Counted from the stretch's first letter, positions 8,390-17,447 are shown. The stretch: DNA of 64,000 bases from Mycobacterium sp. 1164966.3 (GCF_001665395.1 NZ_LZSG01000027.1:1-64000), one strand, 5' to 3'. Made by a program: numbers and translations. Notes: generated by a model not told the origin, from the sequence alone.

Positions 8390-9796
8390 GTGGCCGACGA
8401 CGATGGTAGTTCGTCAAACCTGCTGGTGATCTTCGGGATCACCGGCGACTTGGCGCGCAAGATGACGTTTCGGGCCCTGTACCGGCTGGAGTCCCGCGGC
8501 ATGCTGGATTGCCCGATCCTGGGTGTGGCCAGTGACGAGATGAAAGTCGACCAACTTATCGAGCGGGCCCGGAAGTCCATCAGCGACGTCGGCGAGCAGA
8601 TTGACGACGCGGTGTTCGACCGGCTGGCGAGCCGCCTGGACTACTTGCACGGCGACGTTACCGACACTGAGCTCTACGACTCGCTGGCCGAGCTCATCGG
8701 TTCGGACTACCGTCCGCTGTTCTACCTGGAGATGCCGCCGGCACTGTTCGCGCCGATAGTCGAGAACCTCGGCCGGGTGGGACTGCTGGAGCGGGCCCGC
8801 GTCGCGGTGGAAAAGCCATTTGGTCACGACCTGGAGTCCGCTCGCGAACTCAACGACCGGCTTCATGCGGTGCTCGACGAAGACCAAATCCTGCGGGTGG
8901 ATCACTTCCTGGGCAAGCAACCCGTCGTCGAGTTGGAATGTTTGCGGTTCGCCAATACCGCGCTGGCCGAGTTGTGGGACCGCCGCAGCGTTTCGGAAAT
9001 CCAGATCACCATGGCCGAGGACTTCGGCGTCGAGGATCGAGGCAAGTTCTACGACGCGGTGGGCGCGTTGCGCGACGTGGTGCAGAACCACTTGCTGCAG
9101 GTACTCGCCCTGGTCGCAATGGAGCCTCCGGTCGGTCCCAGCGCCGACGACCTGAACGACAAGAAAGACGAAGTCTTCCGTGCGATGCCGGCCCTGCAAC
9201 CCGAGCGTTGCGTGCGCGGCCAGTATCGCGGCTACACGGACATCGATGGTGTGGCGAAGGATTCGCAGACCGAGACTTTCGTCGCTCTGCGGACCGAAAT
9301 CGACAACTGGCGCTGGGCCGGGGTGCCGGTCTTCCTGCGTGCCGGTAAAGGGTTGCCGCACAAGGTCACCGAGGTGCGGCTCTTTCTGCGCCGGGTTCCG
9401 GCATTGGCCTTCCTACCGGACTGCAGACCGGCCGAACCCAATCAGATTGTCCTGCGCATAGACCCCGATCCCGGGATGCGGCTGCGGATAGCCGCCCAAG
9501 TGGGCGACGACTGGCACCCCGTCCATCTCGATTCTCTGTTCTCCGAGGATCTCGGTGAGCCGGAGCGTCCTTACGAGCTGCTGCTGCATGCCGCGTTGAC
9601 CGGTGACCACCAGCTTTTCGCCCGCGAAGACAGCATCGAACAGACCTGGCGCATCGTGCAGCCGCTGCTGGACAACCCCAGCGAAATTCACCACTACGAC
9701 CTCGGAACTTGGGGTCCAAAGGCCGCGTCGTCGCTGCTGCGTGGTCACCACGGCTGGAAAGAGCCGTGGCTGCCCCGCAAAGCCGAAACCAAGTAA
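8390..9796 (+). CDS. zwf: Glucose-6-phosphate dehydrogenase
   Basis: This catalyses the oxidation of glucose-6-phosphate to 6-phosphogluconolactone with NADP+, the entry to the pentose phosphate pathway. IFGITGDLARKM gives the nucleotide-binding GxTGDLA motif, and RVDHFLGKQPVVE holds the catalytic His and Lys of the family signature. The 468-aa length matches M. tuberculosis Zwf1. GTG at 8390 has 7-nt spacing from GGGAGG; the adjacent GTG at 8387 is possible but closer. The gnd gene follows after 14 bp, forming a clear two-enzyme operon. Confidence 0.95.
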   Translation: MADDDGSSSNLLVIFGITGDLARKMTFRALYRLESRGMLDCPILGVASDEMKVDQLIERARKSISDVGEQIDDAVFDRLASRLDYLHGDVTDTELYDSLAELIGSDYRPLFYLEMPPALFAPIVENLGRVGLLERARVAVEKPFGHDLESARELNDRLHAVLDEDQILRVDHFLGKQPVVELECLRFANTALAELWDRRSVSEIQITMAEDFGVEDRGKFYDAVGALRDVVQNHLLQVLALVAMEPPVGPSADDLNDKKDEVFRAMPALQPERCVRGQYRGYTDIDGVAKDSQTETFVALRTEIDNWRWAGVPVFLRAGKGLPHKVTEVRLFLRRVPALAFLPDCRPAEPNQIVLRIDPDPGMRLRIAAQVGDDWHPVHLDSLFSEDLGEPERPYELLLHAALTGDHQLFAREDSIEQTWRIVQPLLDNPSEIHHYDLGTWGPKAASSLLRGHHGWKEPWLPRKAETK

Positions 9797-9810
9797 GGAG
9801 ACGAAAGCAT

Positions 9811-10833
9811 ATGCAGCTAGGGATGATTGGCCTGGGCCGGATGGGTGCGAACATCGTCCGCCGTTTGGTCAAGGACGGACATGAATGCGTGGTGTACGAC
9901 CACAACGCCGACGCGGTCGAGGCAATGGCGGAGGAGGACCGGACCACGGGGGTTTCCTCCTTGCAAGAGCTGCGTGACAAGCTCGACGCTCCGCGCGTGG
10001 TGTGGGTGATGGTACCGGCGGGGGATATCACCACCGGGGTGATCGAGGAGCTTGCGAACACGCTCGACGACGGCGACATCGTGATCGACGGCGGAAACTC
10101 CTACTACCGCGACGACGTGCGGCATTCGAAAGCGTTGTCCGTCAAAGGAATTCACTTGCTGGATTGCGGAACCAGCGGCGGTGTGTGGGGCCGCGAGCGT
10201 GGTTACTGTCTGATGATCGGCGGCGATAAGGAAGCCTTCGAGAAGGCGGAGCCGATCTTCGCCAGCGTCGCCCCGGGTGTCGATGCGGCCTCGCGGACAC
10301 CGGGCCGCGACGGCGAGGTCGCGCAATCGGAGCAGGGCTATCTGCATTGTGGGCCGTGCGGGGCGGGCCACTTCGTCAAGATGGTGCACAACGGCATCGA
10401 GTACGGGATGATGGCCGCGCTCGCCGAGGGCCTGAACATCCTGCGCAACGCCGACATCGGCAAGCGCATCATCGAAAAGGGTGATGCCGAAACCGCGCCG
10501 CTGACGAATCCCGAGTATTACCAATACGATATCGACATTCCCGAGGTCACCGAGCTATGGCGGCGCGGCAGCGTGATCGAGTCCTGGCTGTTGGATCTGA
10601 CCGCGATCGCGCTGCACGAATCGCCAACTCTGACCGAGTTTTCCGGGCGGGTGTCCGACTCCGGAGAGGGCCGGTGGACGGCCATCGCCGCGATCGACGA
10701 GGGAGTTCCGGCGCCGGTGCTGACGTCGGCGCTGTACTCGCGCTTCGCATCTCGTCGCCTCGACGAATTCGCCGACAAGGCGTTGTCGGCCATGCGCAAG
10801 CAGTTCGGCGGACACGCGGAAAAGTCGGACTAA
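9811..10833 (+). CDS. gnd: 6-phosphogluconate dehydrogenase, short (decarboxylating) type
   Basis: This is the second oxidative pentose-phosphate enzyme, converting 6-phosphogluconate to ribulose-5-phosphate, CO2 and NAD(P)H. GLGRMGANI at residues 7-15 binds the cofactor, and the GTSGGVWGRERGYCLMIGG region and HFVKMVHNGIEYGMM carry the substrate site with catalytic Lys. At 340 aa it is the short homotetrameric type (M. tuberculosis Gnd2). The ATG at 9811 is preceded by AAGGAG. It directly follows zwf. Confidence 0.95.
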   Translation: MQLGMIGLGRMGANIVRRLVKDGHECVVYDHNADAVEAMAEEDRTTGVSSLQELRDKLDAPRVVWVMVPAGDITTGVIEELANTLDDGDIVIDGGNSYYRDDVRHSKALSVKGIHLLDCGTSGGVWGRERGYCLMIGGDKEAFEKAEPIFASVAPGVDAASRTPGRDGEVAQSEQGYLHCGPCGAGHFVKMVHNGIEYGMMAALAEGLNILRNADIGKRIIEKGDAETAPLTNPEYYQYDIDIPEVTELWRRGSVIESWLLDLTAIALHESPTLTEFSGRVSDSGEGRWTAIAAIDEGVPAPVLTSALYSRFASRRLDEFADKALSAMRKQFGGHAEKSD

Positions 10834-10856
10834 CCCGTCGACCGAGCGTGCGTTAA

Positions 10857-11729
10857 TCAGGCGTGCGTGTGGCGCCTGACGAAGTCGACCACGACGTCGC
10901 TGAAGGCGTCGTTGTCGTCGCCGGCCGCGGTGTGCCCGGCGTTGGACAACTCGACGAACTCAGCGCGCGGCACGGTGTCCAGGAAATGCCGGACGCCTTC
11001 CGGGCTGACCACATCGGAGAGCTTGCCGCGGATCAGCAGGATGGGAATCTTCAGGTTGACCGCGGCCTCTTCGAAACTTTCGGTCCGCAGCTCCGGGTCG
11101 TCGCCCGGGGCGGTCATGAACGCCGGGTCCCAGTGCCAGTACCAGCGTCCGTCCCGCAGCCTCAGATTCTTCTTGAGCCCTTCGGGACTGCGCGGCTTCT
11201 CGCGGTAAGGCAGGTAGGCGGCGACGGCGTCCGCGGCCTCGTCGAGCGACGCGAAGCCGTCGATGTTGGTCAGCATGAAGTCCCTGATCCGGGCGCTGCC
11301 GGTCTTCTCGTAGCGCGGCACCACGTCGACAAGGACCAGGCCGGTCACCCGATCGGGCCCGGCGCTGTCGGCCACCAGGATGCCGGTCAGCCCACCCATG
11401 CTGGCCCCGATCACCACCACCTGGCGGCCGATCGCATCCAGCACATGCAACACGTCGGTCCTCAGCGTCTCGACGGCATAGTCGGCGTTCGGCGCTCGGT
11501 CGCTGTCGCCATGCCCGCGGCTGTCGAGTGCAACGACGTGGTATCCCTCGTCGGCCAGGACCTGGCCGGTGCTCTTCCAGGAGAATCGGTTTTGCCCGCC
11601 GCCGTGCAGCATCAGGATCGTCGGACGGTCGGTGTCGGCGGCATCGCGGTTCCATTCGTCGCCGACCAGGGTGATCCCTCCGACGCCGGAAAACTCAACC
11701 GTCTGGGGGCTGCTGCTCACGACGCTCAT
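10857..11729 (-). CDS. bpoB: Alpha/beta hydrolase, BpoB-like (non-haem peroxidase family)
   Basis: This 290-aa alpha/beta hydrolase has LHGGGQNRFSW as oxyanion-hole HG motif, the nucleophile elbow GASMGG, an acidic residue in RGKLSDVVS and a His in SNAGHTAAG. M. tuberculosis bpoB (Rv1123c) occupies the same position between gnd2 and ephC. The peroxidase name is historical: such proteins are mostly esterases that show perhydrolase activity. It converges with gnd, with only 23 bp between the stops. Confidence 0.82.
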   Translation of the reverse strand: MSVVSSSPQTVEFSGVGGITLVGDEWNRDAADTDRPTILMLHGGGQNRFSWKSTGQVLADEGYHVVALDSRGHGDSDRAPNADYAVETLRTDVLHVLDAIGRQVVVIGASMGGLTGILVADSAGPDRVTGLVLVDVVPRYEKTGSARIRDFMLTNIDGFASLDEAADAVAAYLPYREKPRSPEGLKKNLRLRDGRWYWHWDPAFMTAPGDDPELRTESFEEAAVNLKIPILLIRGKLSDVVSPEGVRHFLDTVPRAEFVELSNAGHTAAGDDNDAFSDVVVDFVRRHTHA

Positions 11730-11751
11730 GGTTTGACGTTACATAGGTCGT

Positions 11752-12906
11752 TTAAGCATCGGTCCCGTGGGGTGGCGGCGGGGGCGTGTCAGGGAACAAC
11801 TCGGCGAAACTGCCGAACAGGATGCGGTCCCTGGTCGCCGGATCGACGTCGTCGAACAGCTGGTGCAGCGTGGCCTGGGTGTGGCCGAAGGTGCCCTCCA
11901 GGTGTGGGTAGTCGCTGCCCCACAGCACGTTGTTAAAGCCCATCGCCGTCATCGCCGCGACCGCCGACGAGTCATGCTGAAACGACGCGTACACCTGCAA
12001 GTCGACGATCTCGCGCGGGCTGCGCTTGAGCTTCGGCCGCACCGCCATCGAATGCTGGCGATAACCCTCTTCCATCCGGTCCACGATGAACGGCACCCAC
12101 GTCGCGCCGCCCTCGGCGACGAGCACTTTGAGGTTCGGGTGCCGATCCAGGGCACCCGACGCGACGAGCTTCACCACCGCGCGCTGGCCGCCGAACGACG
12201 TCTCGGTGTAGTTGAGCACCGCTCCGCCGGGGCCGTGGTAAGTGGTGCCGATCGAGCCGCCTGCGGCGAAATCAATTGGCTCGGTTCCGATATGAAAGGC
12301 GATCACCATGCCGATGTCCTCGGCGACGCTCCAGAACGGTTCCCATTCGTCGTAGTGATAGTCCCGCTGTGCGGGATGCGGTGCGACGGGAAGAAACACA
12401 GCCTTGAATCCCATTGCGCCGCAACGCTTGAGTTCGGTGATGGCGTCGCCGATGTCCAGCGTGGACACCTGCGCCGTTGCGACCAGCCGCGGCGAGTAGT
12501 CCATGATGGTGTCTTTGCACCAGTCGTTGGAGGCCCGCATCGCCTCGCGCAACAGCTCCGGTGTGCGAAACGCACTGCACCACATGCCCAACGACGGGAA
12601 GACCACTTCGGCCCAGACGCCTTCCTCGTCGAGGTCGGCCAGCCGCCGGGCGACGTCGCGGCAGCCCGCGGCGGCAACGGTGGCCTGGATGAACTCCTCC
12701 TGGGCGATGCTGGGCAGCCTGCGGCGGAACACCTGCCCGTCGACGTAGATGGACTCCCATCCGCCGTCGGGATCCTTTTCGCTGCGCGGTGCCAGCTCGG
12801 CCAGCCGCTTGGGTAGCCGCGACCGCCACAGGTCGGCAGGCTCGACGACGTGCGAGTCGCCGGAATTGGCCCACAGCTTGACGGGCTCCTGCGCTACAGC
12901 GGTCAT
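11752..12906 (-). CDS. Amidohydrolase-2 family metal-dependent hydrolase
   Basis: The 384-aa TIM-barrel protein has an N-terminal SGDSHVVEP in place of the usual DxH. It also carries FHIGTEP and VAEGGATWVPF mid-barrel, and GSDYPHLEG near the end, whose Asp is the typical catalytic acid. Similar mycobacterial proteins occur in steroid and aromatic catabolism and cleave C-C or C-N bonds or decarboxylate. The gene lies 22 bp upstream of the bpoB-like hydrolase on the same strand, so they may be co-transcribed. A perfect TTAGAA/TTCTAA inverted repeat sits 10 bp before the start codon. Confidence 0.85.
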   Translation of the reverse strand: MTAVAQEPVKLWANSGDSHVVEPADLWRSRLPKRLAELAPRSEKDPDGGWESIYVDGQVFRRRLPSIAQEEFIQATVAAAGCRDVARRLADLDEEGVWAEVVFPSLGMWCSAFRTPELLREAMRASNDWCKDTIMDYSPRLVATAQVSTLDIGDAITELKRCGAMGFKAVFLPVAPHPAQRDYHYDEWEPFWSVAEDIGMVIAFHIGTEPIDFAAGGSIGTTYHGPGGAVLNYTETSFGGQRAVVKLVASGALDRHPNLKVLVAEGGATWVPFIVDRMEEGYRQHSMAVRPKLKRSPREIVDLQVYASFQHDSSAVAAMTAMGFNNVLWGSDYPHLEGTFGHTQATLHQLFDDVDPATRDRILFGSFAELFPDTPPPPPHGTDA

Positions 12907-12915
12907 GCAGGGATA

Positions 12916-12932
12916 TTAGAATCACGTTCTAA
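12916..12932. promoter_or_regulatory. TTAGAA-N5-TTCTAA palindrome, candidate TetR-type operator
   Basis: TTAGAATCACGTTCTAA is a perfect 6-bp inverted repeat with a 5-nt centre, placed just upstream of the amidohydrolase start on the minus strand. It resembles the KstR palindrome but has one extra central base, so the cognate regulator may be KstR or another TetR protein. Confidence 0.5.
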
Positions 12933-13015
12933 AACTGTCAATGATGCTCGGCGGTGAGTTCCGGGCGCCGCTTCGGTCTATCTAGGGGACAAGACCTGAC
13001 GACAAGGAGGCGCCC

Positions 13016-13495
13016 ATGCCATCGATCACCCCCTCGCTGTGGTTCGACCACGACCTGGAGGAGGCGGCCGAGTTCTACACCTCGGTGTTCCCCAACTCGC
13101 GAATCGAAGGTTTCAACAGAACCACGGAGGCGGGACCGGGCGAGCCGGGAACGGTGCTGAGCGGCAGCTTCGTCCTGGACGGCGCGCGATTCATCGGCAT
13201 CAACGGCGGCCCGCATTTCCAGTTCACCGAGGCGGTCTCGTTCACCGTGCATTGCAAGGACCAGGACGAGGTCGACTACTACTGGGACCGGCTGACCGAC
13301 GGCGGCGACGAGTCGCAGTGCGGCTGGTGTAAGGACCGTTACGGGCTGAGTTGGCAGATCGTCCCGGATCGGCTCTACGAGCTGATCCAAGACCCGGACC
13401 GGAATCGGGCGGCCGCGGCCACCAAGGCGATGTACGGCATGCGCAAGATCGTCATCGCGGATCTAGAGGCAGCGGTAGGACAGCTCACCCAATAA
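13016..13495 (+). CDS. VOC-superfamily protein, PhnB/3-demethylubiquinone methyltransferase-like
   Basis: The 159-aa product starts MPSITPSLWFDHDLEEAAEFY and keeps the hallmarks of the PhnB-type glyoxalase fold: FYTSVFPNSRI, FIGINGGPHFQFTEAVSF, and CGWCKDRYGLSWQIVP. Members are metal-binding dimers of unclear reaction; the methyltransferase label in databases is not functionally supported. ACAAGGAGGCGCCC gives a strong ribosome binding site. Its 3' end overlaps the 3' end of the convergent TetR gene by 11 bp. Confidence 0.85.
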   Translation: MPSITPSLWFDHDLEEAAEFYTSVFPNSRIEGFNRTTEAGPGEPGTVLSGSFVLDGARFIGINGGPHFQFTEAVSFTVHCKDQDEVDYYWDRLTDGGDESQCGWCKDRYGLSWQIVPDRLYELIQDPDRNRAAAATKAMYGMRKIVIADLEAAVGQLTQ

Positions 13496-14069
13496 GCCGG
13501 TCGATCCATTCGATCGTCGCGTCGATGATCGCCGGCACGTCGGCGGGGTCTTCGCAGCCGGCGACCATCAGCGACGATTCCGCCGTGGCCGCGATCAGCA
13601 CCCGGCTCAGCAGTTGCCCGCGCACCGACTTGTCCAGCTCCAGGACTGCCATCCAGCTGCGGAACGCCGCTTGCATCCGGTCGCGACGGGCCGTCTCGAA
13701 CCCGGCCGGTGTGTCGCCGGACGACAACACCCGGGCGCGGCGCCGGTTCTCCCACATCGCCTCGAGGTAGGCCCGCACATGTAGTTCGAAGGTGCGGCGC
13801 GGATTGGACGGGCCGGCTTGCTGCATCGCCGCATCGATTTGACGGTCGATGGCGTCGGCCAGTTGCTCGAAGATGGCCAAGAAGAGTTCGCTCTTGCCGC
13901 CGAAGTGGTGGTAGATGCTGCCGATGCTGGCGCCGGAGGCCGCCACCACGTCGGCCATCGTCGCGGCGGTGAATCCTCGGGTGGCGAAAACCTCGGTTGC
14001 GGCGTCGAGGATCCGCCGCTGGGTGGCGTCGGTCTTGGCCCAGCGGCGAGCCTGCGCCGAGGTCGTCAT
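13485..14069 (-). CDS. TetR/AcrR-family transcriptional regulator
   Basis: The N-terminal helix-turn-helix is clear: QRRILDAATEVFATRGFTAATMADVVAASGASIGSIYHHFGGKSELF, residues 17-63. The remaining 130 residues form the ligand-binding domain. It is divergent from the ephC-like gene, with an 80-bp spacer that presumably holds shared regulation. The ligand is unknown. Confidence 0.88.
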   Translation of the reverse strand: MTTSAQARRWAKTDATQRRILDAATEVFATRGFTAATMADVVAASGASIGSIYHHFGGKSELFLAIFEQLADAIDRQIDAAMQQAGPSNPRRTFELHVRAYLEAMWENRRRARVLSSGDTPAGFETARRDRMQAAFRSWMAVLELDKSVRGQLLSRVLIAATAESSLMVAGCEDPADVPAIIDATIEWIDRLIG

Positions 14070-14149
14070 AGCTAAGACGGTAACGGGTGCGCCGCCGCCG
14101 GTAACCTGTCAGTCATGCGCGCAGACGCTCGTCGAAGAGGTAGCACCAC

Positions 14150-15058
14150 ATGACTGAGCCGCGCTGGATCGACGTCCCGGGCCCGAGCGGGGACCTGAAG
14201 GCGCTCACCTGGGGACCGCCCGAGGGTCCAATTGCGTTGTGCCTGCACGGTTTTCCTGACACCGCCTACGGATGGCGCAAGGTCGCTCCGCGGCTGGTCG
14301 AGGCCGGCTGGCGGGTGGTCGCACCATTCATGCGCGGCTACGCGCCGTCGTCGATTCCGGTCGACGGCTCGTTCCACGTCGGCGCGTTGATGGACGACGC
14401 CCTGCGCGTGCGTTGCGCAGCCGGCGCCACCGAGCACGACGTGGTGATCGGTCACGACTGGGGTGCCATCGCCGCCACCGGCCTGGCCGCCATCCCGGAC
14501 ACCCCGTTCGTCAGAGCCGTGATCATGTCGGTGCCGCCCGCGGTAGCCTTTCGCGCGCCGGCCCGCCCCGCCGAACGCGGCCGGCTCGCTCTCCAAGTGG
14601 CACGCCAAATACTGCGCTCCTGGTACATCTTCTACTTCCAATTGCCTTGGCTGCCAGAGCGTTCCGCGTCCTGGATACTGCCCTTGCTGTGGCGGCGATG
14701 GTCGCCCGGCTATCGCGACGCCCACGAGGATTTGCGTCATGTCGACGCCGCGATCGGGACGCCGGAGAGCTGGCGGTCGGCGCTGGGACCCTACCGAGCC
14801 AACATTCACAGTCCCCGTCCGCCGGCCCGGTATGCCGAGTTGAACCGCGTGTGGACGCAACCACCTATCCTGCCCAGTCTCTACCTGCATGGTCGCGACG
14901 ACGGTTGCATGACATCGGCTTTCGCATATTGGACGGAACGGGTGCTGCCGCCCGGCAGCGAAATGGCGATCGTCGAGCACGCCGGGCATTTCTTGCAACT
15001 CGAACAGCCGGAGAAGGTTGCCAAGTTGATTCTGGCGTTCGTCGGCTCGCCCGACTGA
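14150..15058 (+). CDS. ephC: Epoxide-hydrolase-like alpha/beta hydrolase (EphC)
   Basis: This 302-aa protein has the HGFPDTAYGW oxyanion motif, GHDWGA with Asp as nucleophile (rather than Ser), and an acid-base His in EHAGHFLQLEQPEK, the signature of epoxide hydrolases and haloalkane dehalogenases. It occupies the place of M. tuberculosis ephC (Rv1124), between bpoB and the Rv1125-like gene. The lid region is hydrophobic (WYIFYFQLPWLPERS). The next gene begins 4 bp after its stop, so they form an operon. Confidence 0.85.
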   Translation: MTEPRWIDVPGPSGDLKALTWGPPEGPIALCLHGFPDTAYGWRKVAPRLVEAGWRVVAPFMRGYAPSSIPVDGSFHVGALMDDALRVRCAAGATEHDVVIGHDWGAIAATGLAAIPDTPFVRAVIMSVPPAVAFRAPARPAERGRLALQVARQILRSWYIFYFQLPWLPERSASWILPLLWRRWSPGYRDAHEDLRHVDAAIGTPESWRSALGPYRANIHSPRPPARYAELNRVWTQPPILPSLYLHGRDDGCMTSAFAYWTERVLPPGSEMAIVEHAGHFLQLEQPEKVAKLILAFVGSPD

Positions 15059-15062
15059 AGCC

Positions 15063-16316
15063 ATGGCGGCACACCGGATAGCGGCCGTCGACGCGCAGTT
15101 CTATTGGATGTCGGCCAAGATCCCCAACGACCAGTTTCTGCTGTATGCGTTCGCCGGTGTACCGGCCGATCTGGACGGCGCCATCGAGGCGGTCCGGGCA
15201 CGGGCTCGGGCATGTCCGGACTTGAGCATGCGGCTCGAGGATGGATGTGTTCTCACCTATCCGCAGTGGGTCCCGGCGGAAGCCGAGTCCGCACAGCTGG
15301 TGCGCCACGAACTGGACGACGACAGTTGGCAGGGCTGCTTGGCCGAGGTCGTCGGCCTCGCCGACCGCCAACTCGGCGTTCGCCGAATGCCTTGGCGGCT
15401 ACACGTTTTCACGCCGGTGCGTGACATACCAGGCGTCGCAGGCCCGGGGGCCGTTGCGGTCATGCAGGTTCCGCATGCGCTGGCCGATGGTACTCGTGCT
15501 TCGGCGATGGCGGCGTGGTTGTTCGGTCGCGACGATCCGGTGCCCGGCGTGGCTCCGCTTCCCGCCGCGTTCTTGCCCTGGCGGGCAGTGCAGGCGGCGC
15601 GCACTCATCGGCAGTTGGTTCGCGATCTGGAGGCGGGCCTGTTGACGCCCGGGCCCGGTTCGCGGCCGCCGCTGGCGACGAATGCTCGCCCTGACGGCGC
15701 CCGCTCGGTGCGCACGCTGGTGCGGCATCGCTCGCAGTTGCCCGGCCCGACGGTGACCGTCGGCGTGCTGGCCGCGGTGTCCCAAGCGCTGTCCGATCTG
15801 CTTGGTGAACCAGCGAATTCGCTGGGCGCTGAGGTGCCGATGGCGAAACCCGGTGTGCGCCATGCGCATAACCACTTCGGTAATGTGGCCGTCGGGCTCT
15901 ACCCTGAACTCGGGCGCGCTGCCCGTGCCGAGCGCATCGCGACCGACTTGGCCAACGGCCGCCGCCGGTTCGAGCATCCCGCTGCCCGTAGCGCCGACCG
16001 CGCCTTCGCGGCGACGCCCGCGCCGTTGCTGCGTTGGGGTGTATCCCAGTTCAATCCTGACCTCCGGCCGGTGCAGGTGAGTGGCAACACGGTGGTGTCG
16101 AGCGTTAACCGTGGAGCGGCCGACCTGAGCTTCGGAGGAGCCCCGGTGGTGCTGACGGCCGGATATCCCGCACTGTCGCCGGCGATGGGCTTGACCCACG
16201 GGGTGCATGGCATCGGGGACACCGTCGCGATCAGCGTGCACGCGGCGCAGTCGGCCGTTCCGGATATCGATGCCTACGTGCGGCTCCTGGATTCGGCGCT
16301 CACGCTCCGACAGTGA
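15063..16316 (+). CDS. WS/DGAT-fold acyltransferase-like protein (Rv1125-like)
   Basis: The 417-aa product resembles wax-ester-synthase/diacylglycerol-acyltransferase proteins: an early AVDAQFYWM, a degenerate active-site motif PHALADGTRA (HHxxxDG family, first His replaced by Pro), and a C-terminal domain with NHFGNVAVGLYPE and a late NRG-type segment. A single His-Asp pair is retained, so catalysis is possible but not certain. It follows ephC directly. The role may be in lipid or glycolipid acylation. Confidence 0.75.
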   Translation: MAAHRIAAVDAQFYWMSAKIPNDQFLLYAFAGVPADLDGAIEAVRARARACPDLSMRLEDGCVLTYPQWVPAEAESAQLVRHELDDDSWQGCLAEVVGLADRQLGVRRMPWRLHVFTPVRDIPGVAGPGAVAVMQVPHALADGTRASAMAAWLFGRDDPVPGVAPLPAAFLPWRAVQAARTHRQLVRDLEAGLLTPGPGSRPPLATNARPDGARSVRTLVRHRSQLPGPTVTVGVLAAVSQALSDLLGEPANSLGAEVPMAKPGVRHAHNHFGNVAVGLYPELGRAARAERIATDLANGRRRFEHPAARSADRAFAATPAPLLRWGVSQFNPDLRPVQVSGNTVVSSVNRGAADLSFGGAPVVLTAGYPALSPAMGLTHGVHGIGDTVAISVHAAQSAVPDIDAYVRLLDSALTLRQ

Positions 16317-16334
16317 TGATCTAAGTTTTCAGGT

Positions 16335-16847
16335 ATGACTGCCTACGACGTTGGGTTACTGATCCTGCGGCTGGTGCTGGGCCTGACACTCGCCGCGCAT
16401 GGCCTGAACAAATTTTTCGGCGGCGGGCGGATACCTGGCACCGCGCGATGGTTCGAAAGCATCGGGATGAGGCCCGGCAAATTCCACGCGGTCGTTGCCG
16501 CCAGCACGGAAACCGCGGCCGGACTGGGGCTGGCCGCGGGACTGCTCACACCGATCCCGGCCGCAGGCTTTGTGTCGCTCATGCTGGTCGCGGCCTGGAC
16601 CGTCCATCGTCCCAACGGGTTCTTCATCGTCAAGGAGGGCTGGGAGTACAACCTGGTGCTGGCCGTCACCGCCGTCGTCGTGGCCACCCTGGGGCCAGGG
16701 AGGCTGAGCCTGGACCGTCTTCTCTTCGGCGACGGACTTTGGCTCACCGGCTGGAAGGGTTTGCTGCTCGCGGTAGGCCTTGGTCTGGCCGGAGCCGTTG
16801 GTCAGCTAGTGATCTTCTACCGGCCGCCGGTCAAGGAGGCGGGGTAG
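16335..16847 (+). CDS. DoxX-family membrane protein
   Basis: The 170-aa protein has four predicted membrane segments (around residues 7-25, 53-72, 76-92 and 103-120) plus a C-terminal one, and the family pattern LRLVLGLTLAAHGLNKFFGG near the N-terminus with GWEYNLVLA later. DoxX proteins are linked to thiol or redox homeostasis at the membrane, as in the mycobacterial SseA-SodA-DoxX complex. The gene follows the acyltransferase-like gene after 18 bp and converges with the WhiB gene. Confidence 0.85.
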   Translation: MTAYDVGLLILRLVLGLTLAAHGLNKFFGGGRIPGTARWFESIGMRPGKFHAVVAASTETAAGLGLAAGLLTPIPAAGFVSLMLVAAWTVHRPNGFFIVKEGWEYNLVLAVTAVVVATLGPGRLSLDRLLFGDGLWLTGWKGLLLAVGLGLAGAVGQLVIFYRPPVKEAG

Positions 16848-16868
16848 CCTCGCTACGGCCGTGGGTGG

Positions 16869-17207
16869 CTACCCGACAGAGCGGTTGTTGCGTTTGCCGA
16901 AGAAATCCGTCCACGACACGATCTCAGGATGCTGTTTGAGCAGCGCCCTGCGCTGGCGCTCGGTCATGCCGCCCCAGATTCCGAACTCGACCTTATTGTC
17001 GAGTGCCTCGGCGCCGCATTCCTGCATGACGGGGCAGTGACGGCAGATAACCGCAGCCTTACGTTGGGCGGCACCCCGCACAAACAGTGCATCGGGATCT
17101 GTTTCCTTACACAGCGCCTTGGAGACCCAAGCGCGATTGTCGGCTGCCACCGCGCGCGAAGTGCTGTTGGCGGGCACAAGACTGAGTGGCCGTCCGGCCG
17201 GTCCCAT
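16869..17207 (-). CDS. WhiB-family iron-sulfur regulator, WhiB4-like
   Basis: The four cluster-binding cysteines are present as KALCKETDP, ICRHCPVMQEC (CxxCxxxxxC), followed by the GIWGGMTERQRR turn and a basic tail. The core from WVSKALC to LLKQHPE is very close to my memory of M. tuberculosis WhiB4 (Rv3681c), a redox-sensitive repressor, but that gene sits elsewhere in M. tuberculosis, so this is probably a second paralogue. The ATG at 17207 gives 112 aa. The GTG codons at 17276 and 17177 are alternatives and none has a clear ribosome binding site. Confidence 0.85.
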   Translation of the reverse strand: MGPAGRPLSLVPANSTSRAVAADNRAWVSKALCKETDPDALFVRGAAQRKAAVICRHCPVMQECGAEALDNKVEFGIWGGMTERQRRALLKQHPEIVSWTDFFGKRNNRSVG

Positions 17208-17396
17208 TCCTGGCAACGACCTATCCCTTCTTCTTGGTCGCGGGTTGCGACCCTCTCCCCTGAAGCTGAGATGCACGTCACATCGTGCCCGCCCGTGTGA
17301 CCTGGATCCCCTCCGTTGCTTAAGTTAAGCGATTCGGTATCGGTTGCGCAAATTTGTGGCACGCGCGTACCTTTCCTCGCCGATGCCCGCCCGGGG

Positions 17397-17447
17397 GCAG
17401 ACGCAAAATCGCCCAATTCGAGTCGAAATCGCCGATTTTGCGTCTGC
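17397..17447. repeat. Interspersed palindromic repeat, copy 1
   Basis: The arms GCAGACGCAAAATCG and its exact complement at the other end enclose a 21-nt centre, so the RNA would fold into a stable hairpin. A second copy with nearly the same left arm lies at 17894-17951. The two frame a pair of tiny genes. Confidence 0.8.

Noticed and set aside
8414..9361. Minus-strand open frame of 315 codons opposite zwf
   Set aside because: Antisense shadow with no motif or ribosome binding site.
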